NCBI GenBank assembly: GCA_947502835.1
Contig: CANNBJ010000006.1
Location: 153,106 to 217,105, forward strand
DNA: 64,000 nt
Origin: Bdellovibrionales bacterium
GTDB taxonomy: Bacteria > Bdellovibrionota > UBA1018 > CAIMNF01
Reading direction: 5' to 3'
Shown here: positions 9,019 to 17,328 of the stretch, piece after piece
How positions within the stretch are numbered: position 1 is the stretch's first letter
How the letters are laid out: each line of letters starts with the position of its first letter
Notes under the pieces: model-generated
Database searches by the model: none
Told to the model about the DNA's origin: nothing
The model's input: the letters and a program-made list of their open reading frames with translations, nothing else
Position numbers and translations under genes: made by a program

Positions 9019-9215
9019 AACTGCCTCCGAAGATTGCGCCTAAAGGGAGGCTCAAGCTTGACTAAACACTCTAAACCATTGAGGTTTTTCGAAAACCGCC
9101 TGCACTCAATCCCTGCAGCCCCGAATTCCTGGCACACCATAAGCAGAATCCTCAACCTTTTCGTATCCCGGGCTCCTCGATCTCAACCCCGCAGGCGCAA
9201 TCTTCGGGGGCAGTT
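9019..9215. repeat. Inverted 23-bp repeat forming the leaders of two divergent genes
   Basis: Arms at 9019-9041 and 9193-9215 match at 22 of 23 positions in inverted orientation (one T/C difference), with about 150 bp between them. Each arm ends 3 nt from an ATG: 9015 on the minus strand (REC-HPt-HATPase) and 9219 on the plus strand, in frame with the yebC gene. Each arm carries a purine-rich Shine-Dalgarno-like core (GGAGG or GGGGG). This is either a duplicated leader, the ends of a small element, or a symmetric regulatory site. Confidence 0.7.
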
Positions 9216-9257
9216 CCCATGGCAATCCTCACCATTTTTTGCCATACTTCCCCACCT

Positions 9258-9986
9258 ATGGGCGCACAATGGAAAGCCCCGCTCAAGGCGGCGGCTGCAG
9301 CAAAAAAAGGGGCCATCATTGGCAAACTCACCAAGGAACTGATCGTAGCGGCGAAGCTCGGTGGCGCGGACCCGGCCTCGAACTTCAGGCTTCGAGGTGC
9401 AATCGAAGACGCACGGCGTGCCTCGGTTCCGCGCGATACCATCGAGCGCTCCATCAAGCGAGGCGCGGGCCTCCTTGATGATCCCATCGTTTATGAAACC
9501 ATTCTCTATGAGGGGTTTGCGCCCCACCAGGTGCCGATCATTGTCGAGTGCCTGACCGAAAACCGGAACCGTACTGCTGCAGACATGCGGGTGAAGTTTC
9601 GAAAAGGACAACTTGGATCCGCAGGCTCGGTGGCTTGGATGTTTGATCGGAAAGGTGTTGTGGAGGCCCATCACACCGATGCTTCGATCGATCCTGAGAC
9701 CGCAGCCATTGAAGCGGGTGCGGATGAAGTGAGCAAGATCACTCCGGGCGAGGGGCAACCTGCGGGCGGAATGCTTGCGCGGTTCCTCTGCTCTCCTGCT
9801 GATTTCGATGCTGTGAACAAAGCGCTCACGGCACAAGGGTGGAATGTGCTGAACTCTGAACTCAGTTACCTTGCCAAGAACATGGTTGATCTGTCAGCGG
9901 ATCAGCTGAAGGAAGTTTCCGAGTTCTTAGGCGAGATCGATGATCACGATGATGTGCATCGGATCTATGTGGCTTTGAATTCTTAA
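9258..9986 (+). CDS. YebC/PmpR (TACO1) family protein
   Basis: 242 residues, the normal length. The family acts as DNA-binding regulators (PmpR) or, as shown for TACO1 and YebC homologues, as ribosome-associated translation factors for difficult stretches such as polyproline. Visible motifs are the N-terminal M-G-A-Q-W-K, R-A-S-V-P-R-D-T-I-E-R-S-I-K-R-G, and E-G-F-A-P-H-Q-V-P-I-I-V-E-C-L-T-E-N. The start at 9258 gives the family N-terminus but has no clear Shine-Dalgarno. The in-frame ATG at 9219 adds 13 residues and has GGGGG 8 nt upstream in the inverted leader repeat; either may be used. The stop overlaps the convergent nucleotidase stop. Confidence 0.9.
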   Translation: MGAQWKAPLKAAAAAKKGAIIGKLTKELIVAAKLGGADPASNFRLRGAIEDARRASVPRDTIERSIKRGAGLLDDPIVYETILYEGFAPHQVPIIVECLTENRNRTAADMRVKFRKGQLGSAGSVAWMFDRKGVVEAHHTDASIDPETAAIEAGADEVSKITPGEGQPAGGMLARFLCSPADFDAVNKALTAQGWNVLNSELSYLAKNMVDLSADQLKEVSEFLGEIDDHDDVHRIYVALNS

Positions 9987-11503
9987 AGGCACCGCACCGG
10001 AGAATTCTCGCGCACGTAGCGCTCCATCACCGGCCACATGTATTGCCCGGAATACTCAAGACCCGGAAAGATCTGCTGCACCTTCGTGGGCAAAAGAGCT
10101 TTCACTGCAAAAGCCACCTCTGCCGGAAAGGCAAGCCGGTAGAAGCGTTCCTTGTCGATGGGCTTGCCTCCGATTCGAAGATCAAATGCAATCACGATGG
10201 GTTTTTTAAGCGGAATTCGAATCGCACGATAGGTCAGTCCCTCGAAGTTCATCCCCATCTGACCCTCAAGGTTGATCAATGCTTGGAGGACAGTGCGCAT
10301 CACCTTGCCCTTTACCCGGAAGCTTGCGACCTCCCAGCCCGGATCTCCGGCCTTTCTGATGTGCGGAAAATTATCGACAAGATTCCCGAAAGTGACGGGG
10401 CCTGGCAGAAACGTCATCCCCTCGAAGCTCGCCACATGGAGTCCCACATCTGCGGCGGCGGCTTCTTTTGCCATCTTTGCCATGTGGGTTCCCCAACAGG
10501 TCTTGGCAAGAACATGCCCCCCGTTCTCGTAGCCTGTGAGCTTGATCTCTGAAACTCCGATCACCTCGTCAAAACGCCCGCCAAACTCACGGTTTCTGAG
10601 ATCAACGGCATCCGTCACCATCCGCTTCACTTCCGGATTCTCAGGAATCGGATCCGCAATCGTATGGAGGGTATATTCCAAAACAGTAACCCTTCCATCC
10701 TGCGCAACATCCAGAAGCATGCTTCCCACTGCAAGTCCGTGCGAATGTGCCTGAACGATCGGCACAAAACGGCCGGCCTTGTTCTTGACCAGAACCGGCT
10801 TCTCAAGCTTGGTGTGGGAGTGCCCTCCGACAATCAGATCGATGTCATTTGATTTCTTCGCGAGGTTTTTGTCTGTTCCGATTCCAAGATGCGTGAGCGC
10901 GATGACAAGATCTGCGCCTTCCTTCCGCGCGCGTTCCGCTTCACTTTGTCCGCTGACCTCGGCTGGCATGAAGAACCCGTCCGGAAGAAGAGGATACAAA
11001 AAATGGGGCTCTGGCGTGGAAAGTCCCACCACTGAAATCCGAAGACCGTTTTTGATGAACTTCGCACTTTTCTGAATGGCATCTCCGATCTGAAGCTCGG
11101 GCCGAACCACCATGTTTGCGGACAAGAATCGGGTCGGGACGGAGGCAGCACGAATCTGATTTGCAAGAACAGGTCCGCCCATCATGTAATCATGATTGCC
11201 GATCACCGATGCCTCGACCCCGAGGGCTCCAAGCATCTTGAGCGATGGCACCCCCCCTCCGGTCAGAAAGAACGAGGTACCCTCTCCGAAATCACCACCA
11301 TCAATGGTGAGGGTTGGAATCCCGCGAGCATCATATGCGGCACGGACTTCGTCCATTTTGGACTTGAGTCTGGCATATCCGCCCCGACCATCGGCATATC
11401 CTGTGAAATAGGAATGGAGGTCGTTCGTGTGCAGGATGTGAACCGGTACTGCGAAACTTTGTGAGTAGATCAGGGTGAGGGAAAATAAGAAGAAAAAGCG
11501 CAT
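9983..11503 (-). CDS. Secreted 5'-nucleotidase/metallophosphoesterase, UshA type
   Basis: 506 residues with a signal peptide (about 1-18, cleavage after S-F-A). The calcineurin-like metallophosphoesterase domain has the metal-binding motifs H-T-N-D-L-H-S, D-G-G-D-F, G-N-H-D-Y, T-H-L-G and G-G-H-S-H-T. It is followed by the 5'-nucleotidase C-terminal substrate domain. The expected role is periplasmic hydrolysis of nucleotides to nucleosides for salvage, which would also feed the purine-catabolic genes elsewhere in the window. It stands alone, divergent from the dbpA-like gene. UshA and CpdB cannot be told apart safely by eye. Confidence 0.88.
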   Translation of the reverse strand: MRFFFLFSLTLIYSQSFAVPVHILHTNDLHSYFTGYADGRGGYARLKSKMDEVRAAYDARGIPTLTIDGGDFGEGTSFFLTGGGVPSLKMLGALGVEASVIGNHDYMMGGPVLANQIRAASVPTRFLSANMVVRPELQIGDAIQKSAKFIKNGLRISVVGLSTPEPHFLYPLLPDGFFMPAEVSGQSEAERARKEGADLVIALTHLGIGTDKNLAKKSNDIDLIVGGHSHTKLEKPVLVKNKAGRFVPIVQAHSHGLAVGSMLLDVAQDGRVTVLEYTLHTIADPIPENPEVKRMVTDAVDLRNREFGGRFDEVIGVSEIKLTGYENGGHVLAKTCWGTHMAKMAKEAAAADVGLHVASFEGMTFLPGPVTFGNLVDNFPHIRKAGDPGWEVASFRVKGKVMRTVLQALINLEGQMGMNFEGLTYRAIRIPLKKPIVIAFDLRIGGKPIDKERFYRLAFPAEVAFAVKALLPTKVQQIFPGLEYSGQYMWPVMERYVRENSPVRCL

Positions 11504-11614
11504 GGATTGATTTAATCATAAGCCCGATCCCGCCTGCAATGCCGAAACCTGATGAAGATTTCTTGAAAAGGACCGGACAAACTCGTCAGATCCGTGGCAG
11601 ACTGAAAAGCACAC

Positions 11615-13057
11615 ATGAATTCTTTTGAAAGCCTTTCTCTCTCAAAAAAACTGAAGAGCGTACTCTCGGAACTTGGTTTTCAAAAGCCAACCCCGATCCA
11701 GGAACAAAGCCTGCCCATCCTCTTGCAAGGACGGGACCTGATTGGTCAATCCGCGACCGGCAGCGGCAAAACAGCGGCCTTCACCCTTCCGATTCTGGAG
11801 CGGCTTGACAAAGATTTTCCGGATCTTCAACGGAATCCACAACTTCAGGCGCTGATCCTTTGTCCGACCCGTGAACTCTCCCTTCAGGTCGTAAGTGAAA
11901 TCCGGAAACTCGGAAAAAAACACATGGGCCTGAAAGTCCTGGCCCTTACCGGCGGGGTGCCTCTTGGACCCCAGATCGCTGCACTCGAAAAAGGAATCCA
12001 CATCGCGGTCGGAACTCCTGGACGGATCTGTGATCACCTTAGAAAAGGAACTCTGGCCACCGAGTCCGTCAAAACACTGGTACTGGATGAAGCGGATCGG
12101 ATGCTGGAGATGGGGTTTATTGAAGAAATGGATTTCATCTTCGAGCGCCTGCCCTCTGACCGGCACACCCTCCTTTTTTCGGCAACCTTTCCGGCCTCGA
12201 TCGAAAAACTCAGTCGGAACATCCAACGGGATCCAGTGAGGATCACCATTCAAACCGAGCAAAAAAGCAACCCCGATATCGAGCAGCGAGCCTATGTGGT
12301 GCTTCCTTTCCAGGAGGAAACCTTCGAGTTCACCGATCGTTTGAAACTCACGCTTCAACTCCTGAAAGAATTGCAACCCGTAAGCTGCATCGTCTTTGTG
12401 AACTTCAAGGCGGATGCCGCAGAACTTGCCCGAGAACTGGTGCGCTTCAAGGTAAGTGCCGCAGCTCTGCACGGCGACCTCGAACAGACGGATCGCGAAC
12501 GGGTCATGGCAAAATTCAGAAACCAAAGCCTAAGGGTCCTCATCGCAACCGATGTTGCGGCACGGGGGATCGATGTTGATTCTGTGGATGCGGTAATGAA
12601 TTTTGATCTTCCCCAAAAGCCTGATGTCTATGTCCACCGGATCGGACGAACCGGACGCGCAGGCAGGTCTGGGATTTCAATCACCCTGATTCTTCCAAAG
12701 CAAAAGAACAAGCTTGAGCATCTTGAAAAATTGACCGGATCCAAAATCCATCTCCATGAGGAGCTTGATCTCAGGAACATTCCTCTCTCCGAAATTGGAG
12801 CGAATCTGAACCTTGAATCAAACATGGAGACTCTCTTCATTGCTGCAGGCAGAAAGAACAAGATGCGACCGGGCGATATCCTGGGTGCACTTACGGGAGA
12901 GGCCGGCGGACTTCAGGGATCGGACATTGGAAAAATCGAGATCCAGGACTACTTCTCGTTTGTTGCCGTGTCGAAGACCGTCGCAAAACGGGCTTTAAAG
13001 AGCCTTCAAGAAGGCCGGATCAAGGGACGAAGAGTGAGAGCAGAGCTCGCACGCTGA
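11615..13057 (+). CDS. dbpA: DEAD-box RNA helicase with DbpA-type RNA-binding tail
   Basis: 480 residues. Complete helicase core: Q-motif region, Walker A A-T-G-S-G-K-T (47-53), D-E-A-D in V-L-D-E-A-D-R-M-L, S-A-T in F-S-A-T-F, A-R-G-I-D, and H-R-I-G-R-T-G-R. The last 70 residues (G-D-I-L-G-A-L-T-G, then Y-S-F-V-A-V-type RNP strands) match the DbpA RNA-recognition fold that binds hairpin 92 of 23S rRNA during 50S assembly. Residues 180-240 include an inserted stretch longer than in E. coli DbpA. The ATG at 11615 gives the normal N-terminus. Repeat copy A begins 18 bp after the stop. Confidence 0.9.
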   Translation: MNSFESLSLSKKLKSVLSELGFQKPTPIQEQSLPILLQGRDLIGQSATGSGKTAAFTLPILERLDKDFPDLQRNPQLQALILCPTRELSLQVVSEIRKLGKKHMGLKVLALTGGVPLGPQIAALEKGIHIAVGTPGRICDHLRKGTLATESVKTLVLDEADRMLEMGFIEEMDFIFERLPSDRHTLLFSATFPASIEKLSRNIQRDPVRITIQTEQKSNPDIEQRAYVVLPFQEETFEFTDRLKLTLQLLKELQPVSCIVFVNFKADAAELARELVRFKVSAAALHGDLEQTDRERVMAKFRNQSLRVLIATDVAARGIDVDSVDAVMNFDLPQKPDVYVHRIGRTGRAGRSGISITLILPKQKNKLEHLEKLTGSKIHLHEELDLRNIPLSEIGANLNLESNMETLFIAAGRKNKMRPGDILGALTGEAGGLQGSDIGKIEIQDYFSFVAVSKTVAKRALKSLQEGRIKGRRVRAELAR

Positions 13058-13075
13058 TCGAATCAACGCTCCAAT

Positions 13076-13228
13076 TGGCATCTTTGAATGGGCATGGGCT
13101 TCGGGCTTGTGGATGCGAACCCCTTTGATTCTTTGAGGTTTTGCCGACTCTGCTCTGAGACTGAAACCACAAGAATCACAGTGAGTTACCTACCAAAATC
13201 AAAACGCCATACCCATACAAAGATGCCA
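13076..13228 (+). repeat. Intergenic repeat, copy A (153 bp, 22-bp terminal inverted repeats)
   Basis: Ends at 13076-13097 and 13207-13228 are inverted repeats with two mismatches over 22 bp, starting TGGCATCTTTG. The first 65 bp (13076-13140) match copy C (47937-48001, opposite orientation) at 60 of 65 positions. The shared terminus also caps both ends of copy B (18059-18250). The interior contains no open frame of note. It sits between the dbpA stop and a barrel-protein gene. No clear target-site duplication was seen. Confidence 0.75.
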
Positions 13229-13270
13229 TTTCGAGACTTGTTGCGTCAAAGTGTGCTAGCGTCCTGATCC

Positions 13271-14170
13271 ATGAATCTGAAAGCCATCCCAACACTCCTT
13301 CTTCTCTGCCTGACTCCGATCGCTTCCGCGCAGGTTGCACAACCCAAACCGGATCACCACGAAGACCTGATGATTGAGGTGGTCGAAGAAGGTGAAGTCA
13401 AATCCCAGTTTCCGGTGCATGCGCGAGTGACGGAATCAAACGGAAAAAAGGAAGTCACGTTTTCAGAAAGCACCGTCCCTCAACCGGTAAAGAAATTCCG
13501 GATTGATCTTGATCTCGGAATCACCAACATTCTGAAGAATGATGTGAGAATTCCTAACGAGGGAGGAACGCTGTTTTCCTTGAGGCAAACGCAATTTGCT
13601 CCTGGAATTCGAGCCTACTTTACTTGGGCCATCAATGCCCACCACAGTATCCGACTCTTATACGCTCCCCTCTCCGTCACCCGAACGATCGTTCCCAATG
13701 AAGACATCGTTTTTAATGGCCTGACCTACCTTGCGGGCGCACCCGTTGAGGCCTACTACCAATTCAACTCTTATCGGATCGGATACATCTACACTTTTGA
13801 CCGGGTCGGAAACACGGTATTTCGTCTGGGATTTACGAACAAGATCCGGGACGCACGAATCGGTCTTGGCCCGAACTCCGGAAGCACCGGCAATGGTTTT
13901 GATGATTTAGGATATGTTCCGCTCCTCCATTTTGGTGCCAATTACTCCTACTTGAAGGATAGAGCATTTGCCGACATCGAGCTCGAGGGACTGGCTGTGC
14001 CGGGCGCCCCCGGTCGTGCAATCGAGATCACCGCACAAACCGGAATTCGTTGGAATGAGCGCTTCGGATCAGCCGTAGGATATCGGTTTTTGGAAGGCGG
14101 AGCGGATGTGAACATCTACAACTTCGCATTCGTTCAATCGTTTTTTGCGAGATTGACCTACCAGTTCTAG
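13271..14170 (+). CDS. Outer-membrane beta-barrel protein, unknown function
   Basis: 299 residues with a signal peptide (about 1-20, cleavage after A-S-A). After a polar N-terminal segment (20-70) come alternating amphipathic strands, e.g. I-R-A-Y-F-T-W-A-I-N, Y-R-I-G-Y-I-Y-T-F and L-H-F-G-A-N-Y-S-Y-L. It ends Y-Q-F, the terminal aromatic that BAM recognises in barrel proteins. No family name is recognised. The 3' end overlaps by 4 bp the stop of a small gene on the other strand. Confidence 0.7.
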   Translation: MNLKAIPTLLLLCLTPIASAQVAQPKPDHHEDLMIEVVEEGEVKSQFPVHARVTESNGKKEVTFSESTVPQPVKKFRIDLDLGITNILKNDVRIPNEGGTLFSLRQTQFAPGIRAYFTWAINAHHSIRLLYAPLSVTRTIVPNEDIVFNGLTYLAGAPVEAYYQFNSYRIGYIYTFDRVGNTVFRLGFTNKIRDARIGLGPNSGSTGNGFDDLGYVPLLHFGANYSYLKDRAFADIELEGLAVPGAPGRAIEITAQTGIRWNERFGSAVGYRFLEGGADVNIYNFAFVQSFFARLTYQF

Positions 14171-14334
14171 AGTCTGCACCAGGTTACGTCCGCGTCCAAA
14201 ACCAACGACTGCCACCTCCTCGGATAGCAATTGTGATTTCCCGAGCCGGAACACTGGATGCACACATTGCGCTTGCAGGTCTCACACTCATGATCCATGG
14301 GCGCTCTTTTGCAGAAATAACAATTTCCAGCCAT
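14167..14334 (-). CDS. Small cysteine-rich zinc-ribbon-like protein (55 aa)
   Basis: Short gene of 55 codons plus stop. An AAGGAG Shine-Dalgarno lies 7 nt before the ATG. The N-terminal half contains eight Cys/His ligands in pairs: C-Y-F-C, H-E-C-E-T-C, C-I-Q-C and H-N-C, suggesting one or two bound zinc ions (treble-clef or RING/B-box-like spacing). The gene starts 10 bp downstream of the stop of 14345-15250, so the two are probably cotranscribed. The strong ribosome-binding site and patterned cysteines argue that it is real; function is unknown. Confidence 0.65.
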   Translation of the reverse strand: MAGNCYFCKRAPMDHECETCKRNVCIQCSGSGNHNCYPRRWQSLVLDADVTWCRL

Positions 14335-14344
14335 GATTTTCTCC

Positions 14345-15250
14345 TTACCTCGGCACCATCAGGCGATAGGCTTCGCCGGACACTTGCGGGCTGATCGCAG
14401 CTCTCAGCTCCACCCCATCCAAAGTGGTCGCGTAGGGAACCACAAGGTAGTACCCGCCGACAAGCACTTCATTGATCTGATAATCAATCACTTGCTCAAC
14501 GCCCGCCTCCAAGGTCTGACGGACCGACTCCCAGACTTTGCGGCCATAGGAATCATACACCCTTACCAGGAAGCTCACCCCTTCTTCTGCTGAAACCTTC
14601 ATCTTGAAAGCTCCTCCATTCAGGATGGTTGGATAAGGAATATCTGCAAACACCGGAGCAAGCTCGCCTCCCGCATCCACGCGAATCCGGATATCGTGAG
14701 GGGCCACTTGATTTCCGCCAAAATAAGGATGAAGCGCATAGCCCACGGCCTTTGCGTCCTCACACCCCCGCTCGACCTCCAGCCGAGTGCCATTCATCTC
14801 GTAGATGTAATTCTTCCGATCCTCACTCAGTGAAATCGAACCGCGATTGAATTGATTCGTTTCCACAAATCCAAGGGATTCATAATAGAACTTCCCACTT
14901 CGGTGGGTGAATGCCATGACTTCGATTCTTCCCTGATTGCTTCGCCACCCGAAACGCGCGCTGTTCTCGCTGTGATGGGACTTGCAATCCGAAAACCCGT
15001 AGAGCTTATTGGTATCGAGCTGATCGGAAGCGGCCGAACCCGTGAATACATAGTTTGCGGATTCATCAAACACAAAGCCAAGCTTCATGCTCGTTCCCGA
15101 GAAAAATCGGACCACCCGAGGGGAGCTTGCGTGATCCCCTTTTTTGATCGTGAAGTCCCGGGCATGAGTAAGTCCCGAAAAGAGCATCCCCGTCACCAAA
15201 ACCCCGAATCCCAGAACCCGAACGCTGAAAAACCCAGATGTTTGTTTCAT
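14345..15250 (-). CDS. Secreted protein of unknown function
   Basis: 301 residues from the ATG at 15250, chosen because it begins a good signal peptide (M-K-Q-T, hydrophobic core, cleavage near T-H-A-R); the frame is open further upstream to 15340. The mature part is polar with a few cysteines (F-S-D-C-K-S and E-R-G-C-E-D). Its last 100 residues look like a beta-sandwich carrying an N-I-L-N-G-G / V-R-V-Y-D-S-Y-G-R-K-V-W-type extracellular module. It is not recognised as a known family. It follows the DUF455/ATP-grasp gene with 47 bp between. Confidence 0.65.
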   Translation of the reverse strand: MKQTSGFFSVRVLGFGVLVTGMLFSGLTHARDFTIKKGDHASSPRVVRFFSGTSMKLGFVFDESANYVFTGSAASDQLDTNKLYGFSDCKSHHSENSARFGWRSNQGRIEVMAFTHRSGKFYYESLGFVETNQFNRGSISLSEDRKNYIYEMNGTRLEVERGCEDAKAVGYALHPYFGGNQVAPHDIRIRVDAGGELAPVFADIPYPTILNGGAFKMKVSAEEGVSFLVRVYDSYGRKVWESVRQTLEAGVEQVIDYQINEVLVGGYYLVVPYATTLDGVELRAAISPQVSGEAYRLMVPR

Positions 15251-15297
15251 CGAAGGCAGTGGTAGCATGCCCAAAAAGGTTTTTAAATGATTTTTAT

Positions 15298-17328
15298 TTA
15301 AAACCCGAAATCCCCATAACCTTCCTGATTCATTAGGCAAAAAACGAAGCTTGCGTGTGCATCCTTGGCAACGGTCGCCGCCACGAAGTTTGCCCCGTGA
15401 CGTGCCTTCATTTTGGTTTCAAACCCTAAAAACGAAGACACTCCGTGCCTGATCAGATCCGATTCCTTCAAGAATACAAAAATCCCATGGCGAAATCCGC
15501 CGCGCTTTCGGAGTGCCGCCTCGATCTCGTGCGCAATCCTTCCCATGGTGTACCGCACATTCACCTCAATCACCGGCACAAGCTTGAACCCCCCACCTGA
15601 TTCCCGCGCAATCAAGCCATCCACTCCGAATGGTCCCGTGTACCGGTACTCCTTCAAAATGGAAATGATCTTTTCGTGCATCGAGCGGAGCACTTTGCGC
15701 TGTCCTGAAAGAAACCTTGTGGCCGCATCCATTTCCTCTGAAGACCCGGATCGCCCGAAACTCGAACCCAGATAAGAGCCCAAATAGGAGCCCAAGTACT
15801 GATGGGCCCCGTCTGTTCGAAAAAGCCCGGGCTCGAACTCACGAACGCTTTGATCGGGTCTGATCTCGTACTGAACCGAAAAATCTAGAACCTTGTCATG
15901 ATAAGGCTCGATCACATAGACATGATCCGACTTGATTCTGCTTCTCAGTTTTGAGACGAGACCGGGATCACCAAATTGAGCCGCATCCACTCGAAGGTGC
16001 CCTCGTCCTGAGGTCCCTTTCCCGCTTTTGACAATATACTCTGAATTGTTTGTAGCGCTCTTCATCCAGGAGGTAAGATCATCCTCGTTTTCAACCACAA
16101 CTCCGTCGGTCTGAAGCGCCTTTTTCCAAAACGCTTTTGAAAAAAGATGGTCCTCGTGAATCCCCTCCTGAAATGCGGGAGGTTTTCGAAGACGGGATCG
16201 TACCGGAGCGATCCTTTTCCAAGCGGACGCACCAAAACCCCAGGGCTTGAATTCCTGGAATGCGGCATAGCGCTTCAGCTCCTCATCGGATGTAATGATT
16301 TCGGGAAGCTCACCCCTCACTTCATGCACTTCTTCCAAAAATGAAAGCGGCGGACGCCGCCTCAGTTCAAGCACATCATCCTCGCCCGGAAGCCAGAGCA
16401 TGAGCGGCTCGAGATCCTCGATTTTTTGGATTAGCCCCTTCGAAAGCGTCGGCAGGACGGACTCGATTTCACACTGTGGATTGAAGAAATACAGATCCGG
16501 GACCCGGCCCCTCGAACCGCCGGAAACGCGGATCTCGCGGATGTAATCTTGCTCAAGCCCGGCACGAGCCCTCGATTCCGCAGCAAAGAGAGTTGATCCG
16601 CGGGCTCGCCTTGCAGTCATGGGGAATGGAAGCAGGTCCTGATACACCTCAAAGTTCGTTCTTGAATCCTTCGGCCGCCATTCCTGAAACCATTTCCAAC
16701 CGTGCTGCACATGTCGTACCTCATCCTCATGAACACGCCTAAGGAGTTCCGCGGTCTTCAGATCCTCGCACTGATTCTCGAAAAAAGTGGCATACTCGAG
16801 GGCAAAATCCAGATTGGCCTGCTCAAAGGTGAGACTCATCTGGGTCACAAAATCGAGCGGCGAGCGCATGCCCTTCAAACTGTTCCAAAAATAAAGGTTG
16901 AGCGGCACCTCACCAAAGGAAACGCCGTATTCCTTCATTCGGGAAATGTATTCTCCAAAATGCTGTTGCTCTTCTTGCAGGACGCGAAACACCCCACGCT
17001 TGAAATTTTCGGGAGCATCCGGAAAGCGGAGCAGGACATAGGCCATGGTTTCGATGGCAAGAAGTTCGTGGTTTGCAAAAAAATGAAGAAGTCGTCCTCG
17101 CGCAATTCCACTCTCTCGAATCTCGGCATGACGGGGAAACGCACTTTGGGATCTTTTTTGGGAATCAGTCGAGAGGAGCCCCTCCCGTCCCGGTGCCTCA
17201 ATCGGTGGAATCCCCTCCACTCCATCAAAGTCAAGAGCAGCATACGGGAGCTTCCCGCCTGCAAGCTTGTCCTCGATCGTTCCTCCAAAGAGGATTTGCT
17301 TTAGAACCTGATCCGCCCGTTCCATCAT
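15298..17328 (-). CDS. DUF455 ferritin-like domain fused to ATP-grasp-like domain
   Basis: 676 residues. Residues about 20-230 match DUF455, a ferritin-like four-helix family related to di-iron MiaE-type proteins: R-G-R-L-L-H-F-F-A-N-H-E-L-L-A-I-E-T, then E-E-Q-Q-H-F and H-E-D-E-V-R-H carry the iron-ligand pattern. The C-terminal half resembles ATP-grasp ligases: Y-I-V-K-S-G-K-G-T-S-G-R-G, V-I-E-P-Y, and F-G-V-D-G-L near I-E-V-N-V-R-Y-T. The start at 17328 overlaps the SOUL-gene stop (ATGATGG; 17325 is equally possible), so the genes are coupled. Substrate is unknown. A Y-L-G-S triplet repeat lies in the ATP-grasp part. Confidence 0.75.
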   Translation of the reverse strand: MMERADQVLKQILFGGTIEDKLAGGKLPYAALDFDGVEGIPPIEAPGREGLLSTDSQKRSQSAFPRHAEIRESGIARGRLLHFFANHELLAIETMAYVLLRFPDAPENFKRGVFRVLQEEQQHFGEYISRMKEYGVSFGEVPLNLYFWNSLKGMRSPLDFVTQMSLTFEQANLDFALEYATFFENQCEDLKTAELLRRVHEDEVRHVQHGWKWFQEWRPKDSRTNFEVYQDLLPFPMTARRARGSTLFAAESRARAGLEQDYIREIRVSGGSRGRVPDLYFFNPQCEIESVLPTLSKGLIQKIEDLEPLMLWLPGEDDVLELRRRPPLSFLEEVHEVRGELPEIITSDEELKRYAAFQEFKPWGFGASAWKRIAPVRSRLRKPPAFQEGIHEDHLFSKAFWKKALQTDGVVVENEDDLTSWMKSATNNSEYIVKSGKGTSGRGHLRVDAAQFGDPGLVSKLRSRIKSDHVYVIEPYHDKVLDFSVQYEIRPDQSVREFEPGLFRTDGAHQYLGSYLGSYLGSSFGRSGSSEEMDAATRFLSGQRKVLRSMHEKIISILKEYRYTGPFGVDGLIARESGGGFKLVPVIEVNVRYTMGRIAHEIEAALRKRGGFRHGIFVFLKESDLIRHGVSSFLGFETKMKARHGANFVAATVAKDAHASFVFCLMNQEGYGDFGF
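15766..15801 (-). repeat. Three 12-bp tandem repeats encoding Y-L-G-S
   Basis: Within the DUF455/ATP-grasp gene, three near-identical 12-bp units encode Q-(Y-L-G-S)x3-S. Third-position changes between units (TTG/CTG, TCC/TCT) show that the array is not brand new. Being in frame, copy-number change would lengthen or shorten a loop without a frameshift. Confidence 0.7.
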
